The notes under the pieces: generated by a model | Databases searched by the model: none | What the model was told of the DNA's origin: nothing | Seen by the model: the letters and a program-made list of their open reading frames with translations, nothing else | Origin: CAZUVM01 sp964623885 | GTDB lineage: Bacteria > Verrucomicrobiota > Verrucomicrobiia > Limisphaerales > UBA8199 | Assembly: GCA_964623885.1 (NCBI GenBank) | Contig: CAZUVM010000073.1 | Location: forward strand, 1-21,510 | Length of the DNA stretch: 21,510 nt | Direction of reading: 5' to 3' | In this document: one piece after another, positions 1 through 9,660 of the stretch | Layout of the letters: every line of letters starts with the position of its first letter | Position numbering within the stretch: the stretch's first letter is position 1 | Position numbers and translations under genes: made by a program

Positions 1-84
1 TGGGAGTGGTCGGTGGAGGACAAAAACACTCTCGTGCTGACCCGAAAAACCAAGAAACCACGCCGTAAATTACGTGCCTCTTAG
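1..84 (+). CDS. C-terminal end of an unidentified protein (partial)
   Basis: Frame 1 is open from the first base to a TAG stop at 82-84, giving 27 residues that begin WEWSVEDKNT and end in a very basic tail (RKTKKPRRKLRAS). The gene would start outside the window, so the family cannot be recognised. The basic tail and the stop shortly before the next gene fit a real 3' end, but an open frame this short could also be chance. Confidence 0.35.
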   Translation, partial: WEWSVEDKNTLVLTRKTKKPRRKLRAS

Positions 85-100
85 GTTGACGCGTATGCGC

Positions 101-120
101 TGAAGCGGGGTGTTAATGAG
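101..120 (+). repeat. Degenerate half copy of the 4121-4277 repeat end
   Basis: These 20 bases match the right end of the terminal-inverted-repeat element (4260-4279) at 16 of 20 positions, including the run GGTGTTAATGA. The palindromic partner arm is not present here. It may be a worn remnant of the same repeat family, or a chance match. Confidence 0.25.
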
Positions 121-201
121 AATCGCGCATGGCTCGGAAGAATTCTGTTGCGCGCCATCTTATGAACAAGGGATTACTCTTGTTTTGATGCAGGAAATGC
201 G

Positions 202-1284
202 GTGGGATTCTTTAGTTCCAAACTAATGAAGAACATGCGGGTAGTCGTCTTGGCCCTGCTGGCCATAAATTTAGTTCCACTATCGTCGTTTCCTGCACCT
301 CAACCTGGTTTGCTACACTCAGAATTCATCTTCGAATCGGCGCCGTTTCCCCAGTGTCATGCCTCGGCCATTGCCGAAACACGTGATGGTTTGGTTGCGG
401 CGTGGTTTGGCGGCACGCGCGAGCGCAATCCTGACGTGGGCATTTGGCTATCGCGCCAGGAAAGGGGCAAATGGACAGAGCCCGTCGAAGTGGCAAATGG
501 CATCATCTCCCCTGACCGTCGTTACCCGTGCTGGAATCCGGTCCTCTTCCAGCCGCAGAACGGACCTCTTCTCCTTTTCTACAAGGTCGGCCCTAGCCCA
601 GGTTCATGGTGGGGAATGCTCATGACCTCCAGTGACTCCGGCAAAACCTGGTCACAACCGCGCCGCTTGCCACCCGGAATTCTTGGCCCAATCAAGAATA
701 AACCCATCCAGCTCAGCAATGGCGACCTGTTGTGCCCGAGCAGTTCAGAAGATCATGGCTGGAAAGTGCATTTCGAGCGAACGAGCGACCTTGGCCAAAC
801 CTGGCAGACTACTGGTCCGTTGAGCAGCGATGGAATCGCTGCCATTCAGCCAACGATCCTGCCGCATGGGGATGGCCGCCTCGAAGCACTCGGTCGCACG
901 CGCCAGGACCGGATTTTTCAACTTTGGTCCGATGATCAAGGCCAGACCTGGAGCAAAATGACACTCACGTCGTTGCCAAACCCAAATTCGGGCATCGACG
1001 CAGTGACACTGAAGGATGGACGTTTCCTCCTGGTGTATAATCACACGACCAAAGGCCGCTCACCCTTGAATGTCGCCGAATCTGCCAATGGAAGCGATTG
1101 GCAGGCCACGCTGGTGCTTGAAAGCGCGCCCGGCGAGTATTCATATCCAGCCGTGATCCAAGCTCGCGATGGGCGGGTTCACATTACCTACACTTGGGAA
1201 CGTCGCCGCGTGAAACATGTCGTACTGGCACCAGACCAACTCGAACTGCATGCGATAGAAAATGGCAAGTGGCCGAGCTTTTGA
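202..1284 (+). CDS. Exported sialidase-fold (BNR/Asp-box) family protein
   Basis: A 360-residue protein with a GTG start at 202, preceded by AGGA at 192-195 with 6-nt spacing. ATG codons at 226 and 235 are alternatives. The N-terminus is basic then hydrophobic (MRVVVLALLAINLVPLSS), which reads as a signal peptide. Three Asp-boxes of the S-x-D-x-G-x-T-W type are visible (SSDSGKTW, TSDLGQTW, WSDDQGQTW), pointing to a sialidase-like beta-propeller of the BNR_2 group. Conserved-looking blocks are WFGGTRERNPDVGIW near the N-terminus and YSYPAVIQARDGRVHITYTW near the C-terminus. The classical F/Y-R-I-P motif of true sialidases is not seen at the start of the domain. Sialic acid specificity is therefore unproven, and cleavage of another acidic sugar is possible. 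It lies upstream of a GH31 glycosidase on the same strand. Confidence 0.85.
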   Translation: MGFFSSKLMKNMRVVVLALLAINLVPLSSFPAPQPGLLHSEFIFESAPFPQCHASAIAETRDGLVAAWFGGTRERNPDVGIWLSRQERGKWTEPVEVANGIISPDRRYPCWNPVLFQPQNGPLLLFYKVGPSPGSWWGMLMTSSDSGKTWSQPRRLPPGILGPIKNKPIQLSNGDLLCPSSSEDHGWKVHFERTSDLGQTWQTTGPLSSDGIAAIQPTILPHGDGRLEALGRTRQDRIFQLWSDDQGQTWSKMTLTSLPNPNSGIDAVTLKDGRFLLVYNHTTKGRSPLNVAESANGSDWQATLVLESAPGEYSYPAVIQARDGRVHITYTWERRRVKHVVLAPDQLELHAIENGKWPSF

Positions 1285-1309
1285 CCGGCCGGGATTCCTC
1301 CCCGGTCAA
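1281..1309 (+). terminator. Possible hairpin at the end of the sialidase-fold gene
   Basis: A perfect 8-bp inverted repeat, TTGACCGG and CCGGTCAA, encloses a 13-nt loop and overlaps the TGA stop at 1282-1284. No T-run follows, so an intrinsic terminator is only a weak interpretation. It may simply stabilise the transcript 3' end. Confidence 0.3.
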
Positions 1310-1797
1310 TTGTGCGTGCAATCGGCGTGAGCCGCGGGTAATTTGCCGGCCATCCACGTAATATGCCTCGGCTAAATTACAATTTGTAAACTTTCTTAAT
1401 AAAAAGTAGTTCCAGCTAAGAAGCCATCCCAACGAGACATGCTAGTGTGGAGCAAGAGAAACACATTAATAAAGCTACACCTATGAATTTGACTGCAAAA
1501 CAGAATGGTGACGCTGCGGTTCGAGGGTGCGTTGAGGCACGCCTGTCGATTGCACCGTTTTGCACTACTTTGCACTACTTTGCACTACTTTGCAGTGATG
1601 TTGCGCAGAGTACGGTCAAAATATTCTCCCAACTATCTCCTGCAAATACGGAGCACTGGAACGATGTGGCGCAGATCTTTAATCTGCTGTATCGCCGATT
1701 TGCAATCGGCAGACGCCCACAGGTTGCAAACGAACGTGTTACAAGGCACTGGGCTGCGCCGAAACCTCCGCAGGTTGAAAACCTGCGATACGGCAGG
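1285..1797. other. Probable non-coding region with repeats before the GH31 domain
   Basis: An open frame starts at 1447 (GTG; next ATG 1483) and runs into the GH31 protein. Its first ~117 residues, however, do not look like a GH31 N-terminus and coincide with repeated DNA. The region holds an AT-rich stretch around 1376-1410, a 10-bp tandem repeat at 1558-1600 and a cluster of palindromes from 1684 to 1808. I read it as intergenic sequence plus repeat insertion that happens to stay open. No other gene is seen here. Confidence 0.55.
1558..1600 (+). repeat. 10-bp tandem repeat, three exact copies
   Basis: The unit TGCACTACTT occurs exactly three times in a row at 1561-1590, preceded by TTT and followed by a diverged fourth unit, TGCAGTGATG. 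In the GH31 frame it reads as a run of C, T, L, H, Y and F residues, unlike normal protein sequence. Slippage between copies would shift the upstream frame. Confidence 0.85.
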
Positions 1798-1808
1798 TTG
1801 GAAACCTG
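1684..1808 (+). repeat. Palindrome-rich interspersed repeat (REP/MITE-like)
   Basis: Three perfect short hairpins lie close together: GCCGATT/AATCGGC at 1694-1710, GCAGGTT/AACCTGC at 1770-1786, and CAGGTT/AACCTG at 1794-1808, each with a 3-nt loop. A longer-range inverted repeat joins 1684-1695 (CTGCTGTATCGC) and 1785-1796 (GCGATACGGCAG) with 11 of 12 pairs. The translated pattern IFNLLYRRFAIGR is one I associate with repeats wrongly read as protein in Verrucomicrobiota and Planctomycetota genomes. That recollection needs a database search. Confidence 0.65.
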
Positions 1809-4020
1809 TGCTGCTCGATATGCGGTCAGGGTCGGCTATGGAATTCTCGCATTAGGCATGGCGCTAGGGCTGGCGCCCACACCCGCATCGGCATCACCCA
1901 TTAGAGTCCTTGGCAGTCCTGCTGAGCTGGTTGTGAGCCAGATCAGCGACCGAACAGTGCGCATTCAATTCAACGGGCTCGGTAATGAAGCCCTGGCCGA
2001 AGCTGCGCCCTCTACCGTTCTCGTTCCGTTTTCGAGCAAGGAAAAACTGCGGGTGCGCGAACTCACAACAACGAAGGAGCTGCGCATTGGCAAATTGCGC
2101 GTGGCGGTTCAGCCGCAACCACTGACGGTCACGGTACGGCGCCCGGATGGGAAACTGGTTCAGGAATTGGTATTCGACGACTCGGATGGCACCAATTCCA
2201 TGACATTTCACACGGATGCTCCGGTGCTGGGTTTGGGCGAAGGCGAGCAGCAATTCGATCGTCGCGGCCATTATTACCGAATGCGGAACGGTCAACTGGC
2301 GCCATGGCTAGCAACGCACGGCGCTACGATTCCGGTCCCATTCCTGATAGGTGCAGATGGTTGGGCGCTCTTTGTGAACCAACCATGGGGCGAATTCGAT
2401 TTACGCGGAAAAGAGGGACGCTTTCTTACACGCCAGACAAAACCAACCTCTCAATTGGCGGATTTATTTGTTATGTGCGTGGACGAGCCCGCGAACGCAC
2501 TGACGGAGTTGGTCCACCTGACCGGGCACCCGGTGATGCCTCCCAAATGGGTGATGGGTTATATGCAATCGCATCGAACCCTGTCGGGGCCCGATGAACC
2601 GCTGCGAATCGCGCAAACTTTTCGGGAAAAAAAGCTGCCCTGTGACGCAGTGATTTACCTCGGGACCGGGTATTGCACGAATGGCTGGAATACCGGGCAT
2701 GGGTCGCTCGAATTCAATCCCAACGCGTTCAATCATCCCGCAGAACAAATCGCCGCGCTCCATGCACTGAACTTCAAAATTATCCTTCACATCAACCACG
2801 CGCCGCGCGACCTGTTTGGAACGTCGCTCACCGAGCCATCCGATTCCCAATTGCACATTCGCAATTATTGGAATCGCCACCGGGCGGATTTCGCTTTGGG
2901 CGTTGATGGCTGGTGGCCGGATGATGGCGACGAACTGCCAATCGAGGCGCGGTTGGCGCGGCATCGTTGTTATTATGAAGGCCCCCTGCAGGACCGGCCC
3001 AATGTTCGGCCTTGGGACCTGCAACGCAATGGCTACGCCGGCGTGGCACGCTATGGCGGCTGGATCTGGTCTGGCGACGTCGAATCACGCTGGGTGACTT
3101 TAGCTGCTCACGTCCCGGTCGGGCTGAATTATTCGCTAAGCGTCACGCCGTTTTGGGGCACTGACACCGGCGGTTTCATTCCTACTCGCGAGTTCACCGG
3201 AGAGCTTTATGTGCGCTGGTTTCAGTTCTCCGCATTCAATCCTCTTTTTCGCTCCCACGGCCGGACCTGGCATCTGCGTCTGCCGTGGGGATGGAATACC
3301 GGTGAACCCGGGCCGATTGAATCGCGCGACGTGACCGATCGCGCAGAGCTTCACAACGCCGAAGTGGAACCGATCTGCCGCAAATACCTCGAGTTGAGAT
3401 ATCAGTTGTTGCCGTACAACTACACTCTCATGCGCGAGGCATGTGACACCGGCCTGCCACCCATGCGCGCGTTGTATTTGCACTACCCGAGCGACTCCGA
3501 AGCCGTAAAATTGGGCGATGAATATTTATGGGGCCGCGATCTCCTGGTCGCCCCGGTTGTGGAAAAAGGGGCCACGTCCCGCCGGCTCTATTTGCCGGCC
3601 GGAACGTGGTACGACTGGTGGACCAAAGAAAAAGTCGATGGCGGTCGTTGGTTGGAGCGGCCGGTGGAGCTGACAACCCTCCCGCTTTACGTCCGCGCCG
3701 GCGCGGTCGTGCCGCTGGATCCCATTCGTCAATACACCTCGCAGCCGGTCAGTGAACCAACCACGCTCAGGATCTATCCTGGAGTGAACGGAGAATTCGT
3801 GCTCTATGACGATGATGGGGTAAGTCTGGATTACATGCATGATCGAGCGACCTGGACGCGCCTGCACTGGGACGACCACAAGAAAGTTCTAACGATCGAG
3901 CCGGATTCACGCTCGAAAATGAAACCGGCCCAGGTCAGGAAGTTCAATGTGGTCCTGGTGGCGGAAGGTTCGAGTAAATCAGTTCAATTTGCCGGGCAAA
4001 GAATGCAGGTGAAATTCTAA
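1798..4020 (+). CDS. Secreted glycoside hydrolase family 31 (alpha-glucosidase-like)
   Basis: The protein carries GH31 hallmarks (positions from the longest frame, GTG 1447). The nucleophile is Asp492 in GVDGWWPDDGDE, the acid/base is Asp544 in WIWSGDVESRW, and the substrate-binding RSHGR follows PLF. Domain order is an N-terminal beta-sandwich (starting about PIRVLGSPAELVV), the (beta/alpha)8 barrel, then beta domains with WTKEKVDGGRW and VLYDDDGVSLDY. A signal peptide is visible (VRVGYGILALGMALGL, then APTPASASP). The start is uncertain. I place it at TTG 1798, the last candidate that keeps a basic n-region; ATG 1858 leaves a very short leader, and GTG 1447 or ATG 1483 would add more than 100 residues of repeat-derived sequence. 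It probably hydrolyses terminal alpha-linked sugars in the periplasm or outside the cell; the substrate (glucose, xylose or galactose) cannot be told. Confidence 0.85.
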   Translation: METCAARYAVRVGYGILALGMALGLAPTPASASPIRVLGSPAELVVSQISDRTVRIQFNGLGNEALAEAAPSTVLVPFSSKEKLRVRELTTTKELRIGKLRVAVQPQPLTVTVRRPDGKLVQELVFDDSDGTNSMTFHTDAPVLGLGEGEQQFDRRGHYYRMRNGQLAPWLATHGATIPVPFLIGADGWALFVNQPWGEFDLRGKEGRFLTRQTKPTSQLADLFVMCVDEPANALTELVHLTGHPVMPPKWVMGYMQSHRTLSGPDEPLRIAQTFREKKLPCDAVIYLGTGYCTNGWNTGHGSLEFNPNAFNHPAEQIAALHALNFKIILHINHAPRDLFGTSLTEPSDSQLHIRNYWNRHRADFALGVDGWWPDDGDELPIEARLARHRCYYEGPLQDRPNVRPWDLQRNGYAGVARYGGWIWSGDVESRWVTLAAHVPVGLNYSLSVTPFWGTDTGGFIPTREFTGELYVRWFQFSAFNPLFRSHGRTWHLRLPWGWNTGEPGPIESRDVTDRAELHNAEVEPICRKYLELRYQLLPYNYTLMREACDTGLPPMRALYLHYPSDSEAVKLGDEYLWGRDLLVAPVVEKGATSRRLYLPAGTWYDWWTKEKVDGGRWLERPVELTTLPLYVRAGAVVPLDPIRQYTSQPVSEPTTLRIYPGVNGEFVLYDDDGVSLDYMHDRATWTRLHWDDHKKVLTIEPDSRSKMKPAQVRKFNVVLVAEGSSKSVQFAGQRMQVKF

Positions 4021-4115
4021 TCCCGATGTTTCACATGCACAATGGAGCCGCGAACAAAGCTGATAGGAAGATTTAAGACAGAAAAATGAGAATGTGCCTC
4101 AGGGATCCGGAGTGA

Positions 4116-4282
4116 CTTCTCATTAACACCGGGCTTTAGCCCGGTGGAGTGAGACCCGCACAAAGGGCTAAGCCGAGGGCTAAGCCGTTTCAATGGCTTC
4201 CAGGTGGAGGCAAACTGTTGAAAACAGTTACCAGGATCGTAGGGCTTTCCACACCGGGCTAAAGCCCGGTGTTAATGAAAAG
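4116..4282. mobile_element. MITE-like element with 26-bp perfect terminal inverted repeats
   Basis: The stretches 4121-4146 and 4252-4277 are perfect inverted copies of each other, and each arm is itself palindromic (CACCGGGC, 4-nt centre, GCCCGGTG). The match extends 5 bp outward on each side with one mismatch. The 105-bp interior has an 11-bp direct repeat GGGCTAAGCCG (4165-4175 and 4177-4187) and a hairpin AACTGTT/AACAGTT (4213-4229). There is no coding capacity, so any transposition would need enzymes supplied elsewhere. It fills the gap between the GH31 and MFS genes, and its right end overlaps possible upstream start codons of the MFS gene. Confidence 0.75.
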
Positions 4283-4316
4283 CAGTGTAGATTATGAAAT
4301 TTCCGGGGTTGGAATT

Positions 4317-5684
4317 ATGAGTGCTTGGGCAAGCTCGAACCTTCGCTGGCGAATCGCCGTGATGGTGAGTACGGCCATCGCGATAAGCTATCTCGACCGG
4401 CAAACGCTGCCGGTGGCGATCAAGGCAATCCAGCAGGACATCCCGATCTCGAATGAGCGATTCTCACTGCTAAACACGGCGTTTCTGGTTGCCTACGGTT
4501 TAATGTATGCCGGTGGTGGCCGTTTGCTGGATCGGCTAGGGACAAGGATCGGTTTTTTCATCGTCATGATCTTTTGGTCGGTCGCTTGCGCCAGCCATGG
4601 CCTGGCAGTGAACCTGGCCATGCTCACTGTCAGCCGGTTGCTCCTGGGCATAGGTGAAGGCGGAGGTTTCCCGGCGGCAACGCGAGCAATGGCGGAATGG
4701 TTCCCTGAACGGGAACGCTCGACCGCGATGGGGATTATGAATGCCGGCACGGCATTGGGCGCCGTGGCCGCGCCGCCACTCATCGCTCTGGTGTTGTCGT
4801 TCGCCAATTGGCGTTGGGTTTTTTTTATTACCGGCGCGTTCGGCGTAGCATGGACAGCCTGGTGGCACCGCGAATATTTCCTGCCGTCGAAGCATCCTCG
4901 GCTCGGGGAAGTTGAACGGGCCGAAATTGAAGCAGCGGCTGAGCCGGAATCTGACCGGTCCCAAGTCGGCTCCGCGCAAGTGCCAATCGGGCCGCTGCGA
5001 GCGGGGACCGCTCGCGGTCCGTCACCGAAATGGTCGGAACTCTTCCGTCACCGGCAGACCTGGGGTTTGGTCATAGCCAAGACCTTCAGCGACGCGGCTT
5101 GGTATTTCTATTTATTCTGGCTGCCGAAATATCTCTATGACGCGAGGGGCTTTGATATCAAAGCGGTCGGGGCATTTGCCTGGATTCCCCATGTGGCGGC
5201 TGGAATTGGTTGCCTGGCCGGTGGCTGGTTTTCCAGTCGTCTGCTGCGGAAACATTGCTCCCTTAATCTTTCACGCAAACTGGCACTGGGAGCAAGCGCG
5301 GCGGTAATGCCGTTCATACTGTTCGTAACTCACGTGCCGGCAGCCGGGGCCATTGGCCTGTTTTGTGTCGCCTATTTCGGGCAGCAATCCTGGTCCACCC
5401 TGGTGATGACACTTCCGGCAGATATTTTCGAAAAGGCTTCTGTGGGATCGGTGGCCGGGTTGGTCGGTTTCGGCGGGGCGATGGGCGGAGTGCTATTCGG
5501 CCAACTCGTCGGGTATCTACTCGACCATGGTTCGGGCTATGGAGTCGTCTTTGGATTGGCGGGTTCATTTCACATCCTTGCTTTCCTCGTACTTTGTCTG
5601 TTTATTCCCGCCATCAGGCCACTGATAAACAATGCAAAGGATGGCGGTGAAGAGTCCATCGCTGCGTCTCGTTCGCTGTTATGA
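4317..5684 (+). CDS. MFS transporter, hexuronate/sugar-acid (ExuT-like) type
   Basis: A 455-residue membrane protein from ATG 4317. GTG 4269 and ATG 4275 are also in frame but lie in the repeat end. The N-terminus WRIAVMVSTAIAISYLDRQTL is the typical TM1 with a YLDRQ motif of the anion:cation symporter/ExuT group. GGGRLLDRLGTR is the MFS loop 2-3 signature, and RLLLGIGEGGGFPAATRAMAEWFPERER covers TM4. About twelve hydrophobic segments are apparent. A long soluble loop between TM6 and TM7 contains a proline/glycine-rich stretch (QVPIGPLRAGTARGPSP) encoded by a DNA palindrome. It most likely imports a uronate, aldonate or similar monocarboxylic sugar acid with protons. It overlaps the next gene by ATGA, so the two are probably translationally coupled. 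Confidence 0.88.
   Translation: MSAWASSNLRWRIAVMVSTAIAISYLDRQTLPVAIKAIQQDIPISNERFSLLNTAFLVAYGLMYAGGGRLLDRLGTRIGFFIVMIFWSVACASHGLAVNLAMLTVSRLLLGIGEGGGFPAATRAMAEWFPERERSTAMGIMNAGTALGAVAAPPLIALVLSFANWRWVFFITGAFGVAWTAWWHREYFLPSKHPRLGEVERAEIEAAAEPESDRSQVGSAQVPIGPLRAGTARGPSPKWSELFRHRQTWGLVIAKTFSDAAWYFYLFWLPKYLYDARGFDIKAVGAFAWIPHVAAGIGCLAGGWFSSRLLRKHCSLNLSRKLALGASAAVMPFILFVTHVPAAGAIGLFCVAYFGQQSWSTLVMTLPADIFEKASVGSVAGLVGFGGAMGGVLFGQLVGYLLDHGSGYGVVFGLAGSFHILAFLVLCLFIPAIRPLINNAKDGGEESIAASRSLL
4997..5015 (+). repeat. Perfect 8-bp palindrome inside the MFS gene
   Basis: GCGAGCGG and CCGCTCGC flank a 3-nt loop, within the sequence coding for the cytoplasmic loop between TM6 and TM7. It falls in the least constrained part of the protein, as expected if a short repeat was tolerated there. 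Confidence 0.6.
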
Positions 5685-6679
5685 TGCGACTTGTTCAGAT
5701 TCAGAAGGGAGTAACTCGTCGCGTCGCGATTGTGGAGGAGCCTCGGTTACAACTTCTCGCTGAAGTCAATTCGATCTATGCTTTGGCGCAAACCGCTATT
5801 GCCGATACCACCTCAGTTGTTGCAAAGGCCCAGGGTTACGCGACCTCTGAAACCCTGGATTATGATCAGGTTTACCGAGGTGAAGCAGAATGGAAGTTGC
5901 TTCCTCCAATTGACCATCCGGACGAACCTGCGCGCCTCCTAATCTCAGGAACCGGACTCACGCACTTAGGCAGCGCGCGAGACCGGCAGAACATGCATAT
6001 AAGCGGTTCGGAACCTCTGACCGACAGCATGAAGATTTTCCGCCTGGGCCTGGAACGCGGACGCCCCGCACCGGGCAGCATAGGTGTTGCGCCGGAATGG
6101 TTTTACAAGGGGACCGGCACGGCATTGCGCGCGCATGGCCAACCCCTGCTTGTTCCCTCCTTCTCCAGCGACGGCGGTGAGGAGGCAGAAATTGCCGGTG
6201 TTTATGTAATTGGTCCGGATGGAATTCCTCGCCGGTTGGGGATGGCTGCTGGCAACGAGTTTTCCGATCACGCTTTCGAAAAGACAAACTACTTGAACCT
6301 CGCCGGCTCCAAGCTGCGCACATGTGCGCTTGGCCCCGAACTGGTCGTGGAGCCGCAGTTCCAGTCGGTGATTGGACAGGTCACGATCGAGCGAGGGAGC
6401 AAGACAGTTTGGCAGCGAGCGCTGCGCACCGGCGAAACAGAAATGTGCCACAGCCTGCAAAATATCGAACACCACCATTTCAAATTCGACGCACATCGGC
6501 GGCCCGGCGATGTTCATGTCCACTATTTCGGAACCGACGGTTTGAGTTTCGGCGATGGAGTGAAACTCGCCGACGGAGATATAATGGTGATTGGGTTTGA
6601 GGGTTTTGGGCGACCTTTGCGGAATCCAATTCAAGTTGTCAAAGGTGCCGATTTGCTCATCACGACAAAACCACTTTAG
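5681..6679 (+). CDS. AraD1/GguC-like protein (fumarylacetoacetate hydrolase family)
   Basis: A 332-residue protein (331 if the second of two tandem ATGs is used) beginning MMRLVQIQKG, as in the GguC/AraD1 group. The FAH-type metal site can be proposed: E168 and E170 in GGEEAEIAGVYVIG, and D196 in GNEFSDHAFEK. HYFGTDGLSFGDG and DGDIMVIGFEGFGRPLRNP near the C-terminus fit the beta-rich FAH fold. Relatives act on 2-keto-3-deoxy sugar acids, for example dehydration in oxidative pentose or uronate pathways; the exact reaction here is inferred from family and context. Its start overlaps the transporter stop (ATGA), and a beta-hydroxyacid dehydrogenase follows 12 bp later, so the three genes form an operon-like unit. 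Confidence 0.8.
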   Translation: MMRLVQIQKGVTRRVAIVEEPRLQLLAEVNSIYALAQTAIADTTSVVAKAQGYATSETLDYDQVYRGEAEWKLLPPIDHPDEPARLLISGTGLTHLGSARDRQNMHISGSEPLTDSMKIFRLGLERGRPAPGSIGVAPEWFYKGTGTALRAHGQPLLVPSFSSDGGEEAEIAGVYVIGPDGIPRRLGMAAGNEFSDHAFEKTNYLNLAGSKLRTCALGPELVVEPQFQSVIGQVTIERGSKTVWQRALRTGETEMCHSLQNIEHHHFKFDAHRRPGDVHVHYFGTDGLSFGDGVKLADGDIMVIGFEGFGRPLRNPIQVVKGADLLITTKPL

Positions 6680-6691
6680 TTATGCCTAACT

Positions 6692-7576
6692 ATGCCTGAA
6701 CCAAATTTGGCCTTTTACGGCTTGGGATTGATGGGCGGAGGAATGGCCCGCCGGCTGTTGACCGCCGGCTTTCCATTGACGGTTTATAACCGCAACCCAC
6801 AGAAGAGCGCCGCGCTAGCAGCGATGGGCGCGCGCGTTGCGGCCACGCCGGCGGAAGCGGCCTCACATGCCCAAATTATTTTCAGCATGGTGGCAGACGA
6901 CGAAGCGTCACGCAGCATATGGCTGGGTGAGAACGGCGCACTGAACAGCGTTGCGCCAGGCACAGTCCTGGTTGAATCCAGCACGCTCTCAATTCGCTGG
7001 GTCAAAGAACTAGCGGCAGCGGCATCCAACAAGGGCTGCGAGCTTCTCGACGCACCGGTCACCGGCAGCAAGGCCCAGGCCGCAGCCGGCGAGCTCACGT
7101 TCCTGGTTGGCGGACCAGCCACCGCATTGGAGGCAGTGCGTCCGGCATTGATGGCGATGGGACGCGTTGTCAGGCATATGGGGCCAACGGGCTCCGGCGT
7201 GATGCTCAAGCTGATCAACAACTTTCTTTGCGGGGTGCAGGTCGCCTCACTCGCGGAAGCCATGGCTTTGATTGAGCGCAGCGGGCTGGATCGCGACCAG
7301 GCTTTGGAAGTGCTCAAAGCCGGCGCTCCGGGCAGCCCCTTGCTACGCGTCATCGCCGATCGAATGACCGCTTGCGATTTTACGCCGAATTTTCTGCTGC
7401 GGTTGATGACCAAAGATCTGACCTACGCAGTCGCCGAGGGAGCAGAACTCTCATTGGAAATGACGACTGCCGCTGCAGCCCTCCAACGTTTCAAACAAGC
7501 GATCGCCGCCGGCCAGGGAGACAAAGACATGTCAGCTCTTATCGAGCTGTTTCAGCCGGAGAGGAACAGGCCCTGA
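6692..7576 (+). CDS. NAD(P)-dependent beta-hydroxyacid dehydrogenase (GarR/HIBADH type)
   Basis: A 294-residue protein, the usual length for the family. The Rossmann motif GLGLMGGGMARRL is at residues ~11-23. The substrate-binding block is LLDAPVTGSKAQAAAGELTFLVGG, and the catalytic lysine is K173 in VMLKLINNF. The C-terminal helical part includes the conserved RLMTKDLTYAV. Known members include tartronate semialdehyde reductase, 3-hydroxyisobutyrate dehydrogenase and succinic semialdehyde (glyoxylate) reductases. Given the neighbours, I favour reduction or oxidation of a sugar-acid breakdown semialdehyde, but the substrate cannot be fixed from sequence. The near-duplicate TATGCCT at 6681-6687 and 6691-6697 places another ATG ten bases upstream, which soon meets a stop, so 6692 is the start. 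The gene ends 9 bp from the convergent ftsH. Confidence 0.87.
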   Translation: MPEPNLAFYGLGLMGGGMARRLLTAGFPLTVYNRNPQKSAALAAMGARVAATPAEAASHAQIIFSMVADDEASRSIWLGENGALNSVAPGTVLVESSTLSIRWVKELAAAASNKGCELLDAPVTGSKAQAAAGELTFLVGGPATALEAVRPALMAMGRVVRHMGPTGSGVMLKLINNFLCGVQVASLAEAMALIERSGLDRDQALEVLKAGAPGSPLLRVIADRMTACDFTPNFLLRLMTKDLTYAVAEGAELSLEMTTAAAALQRFKQAIAAGQGDKDMSALIELFQPERNRP

Positions 7577-7585
7577 AAATGCGCC

Positions 7586-9604
<2,019 letters not shown>

Positions 9605-9660
9605 TTGTCTAAGTAGGGTAAAACCTACCATTATCGGCCTAACACCGCAACCGCCGGTAT

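Noticed and set aside
1558..1600. Possible CRISPR-like array
   Set aside because: The units are 10 bp and directly adjacent without spacers, and no cas gene is present.
1505..1855. 116-residue + strand frame over the GH31 upstream region
   Set aside because: It consists of the tandem repeat and palindrome element read in a second frame, with no protein-like core.
2464..3024. 186-residue - strand frame
   Set aside because: It is antisense to the GH31 catalytic barrel, which has conserved active-site residues on the + strand.
4116..4282. Complete insertion sequence
   Set aside because: The interior is only about 105 bp with no transposase, so at most it is a non-autonomous element.
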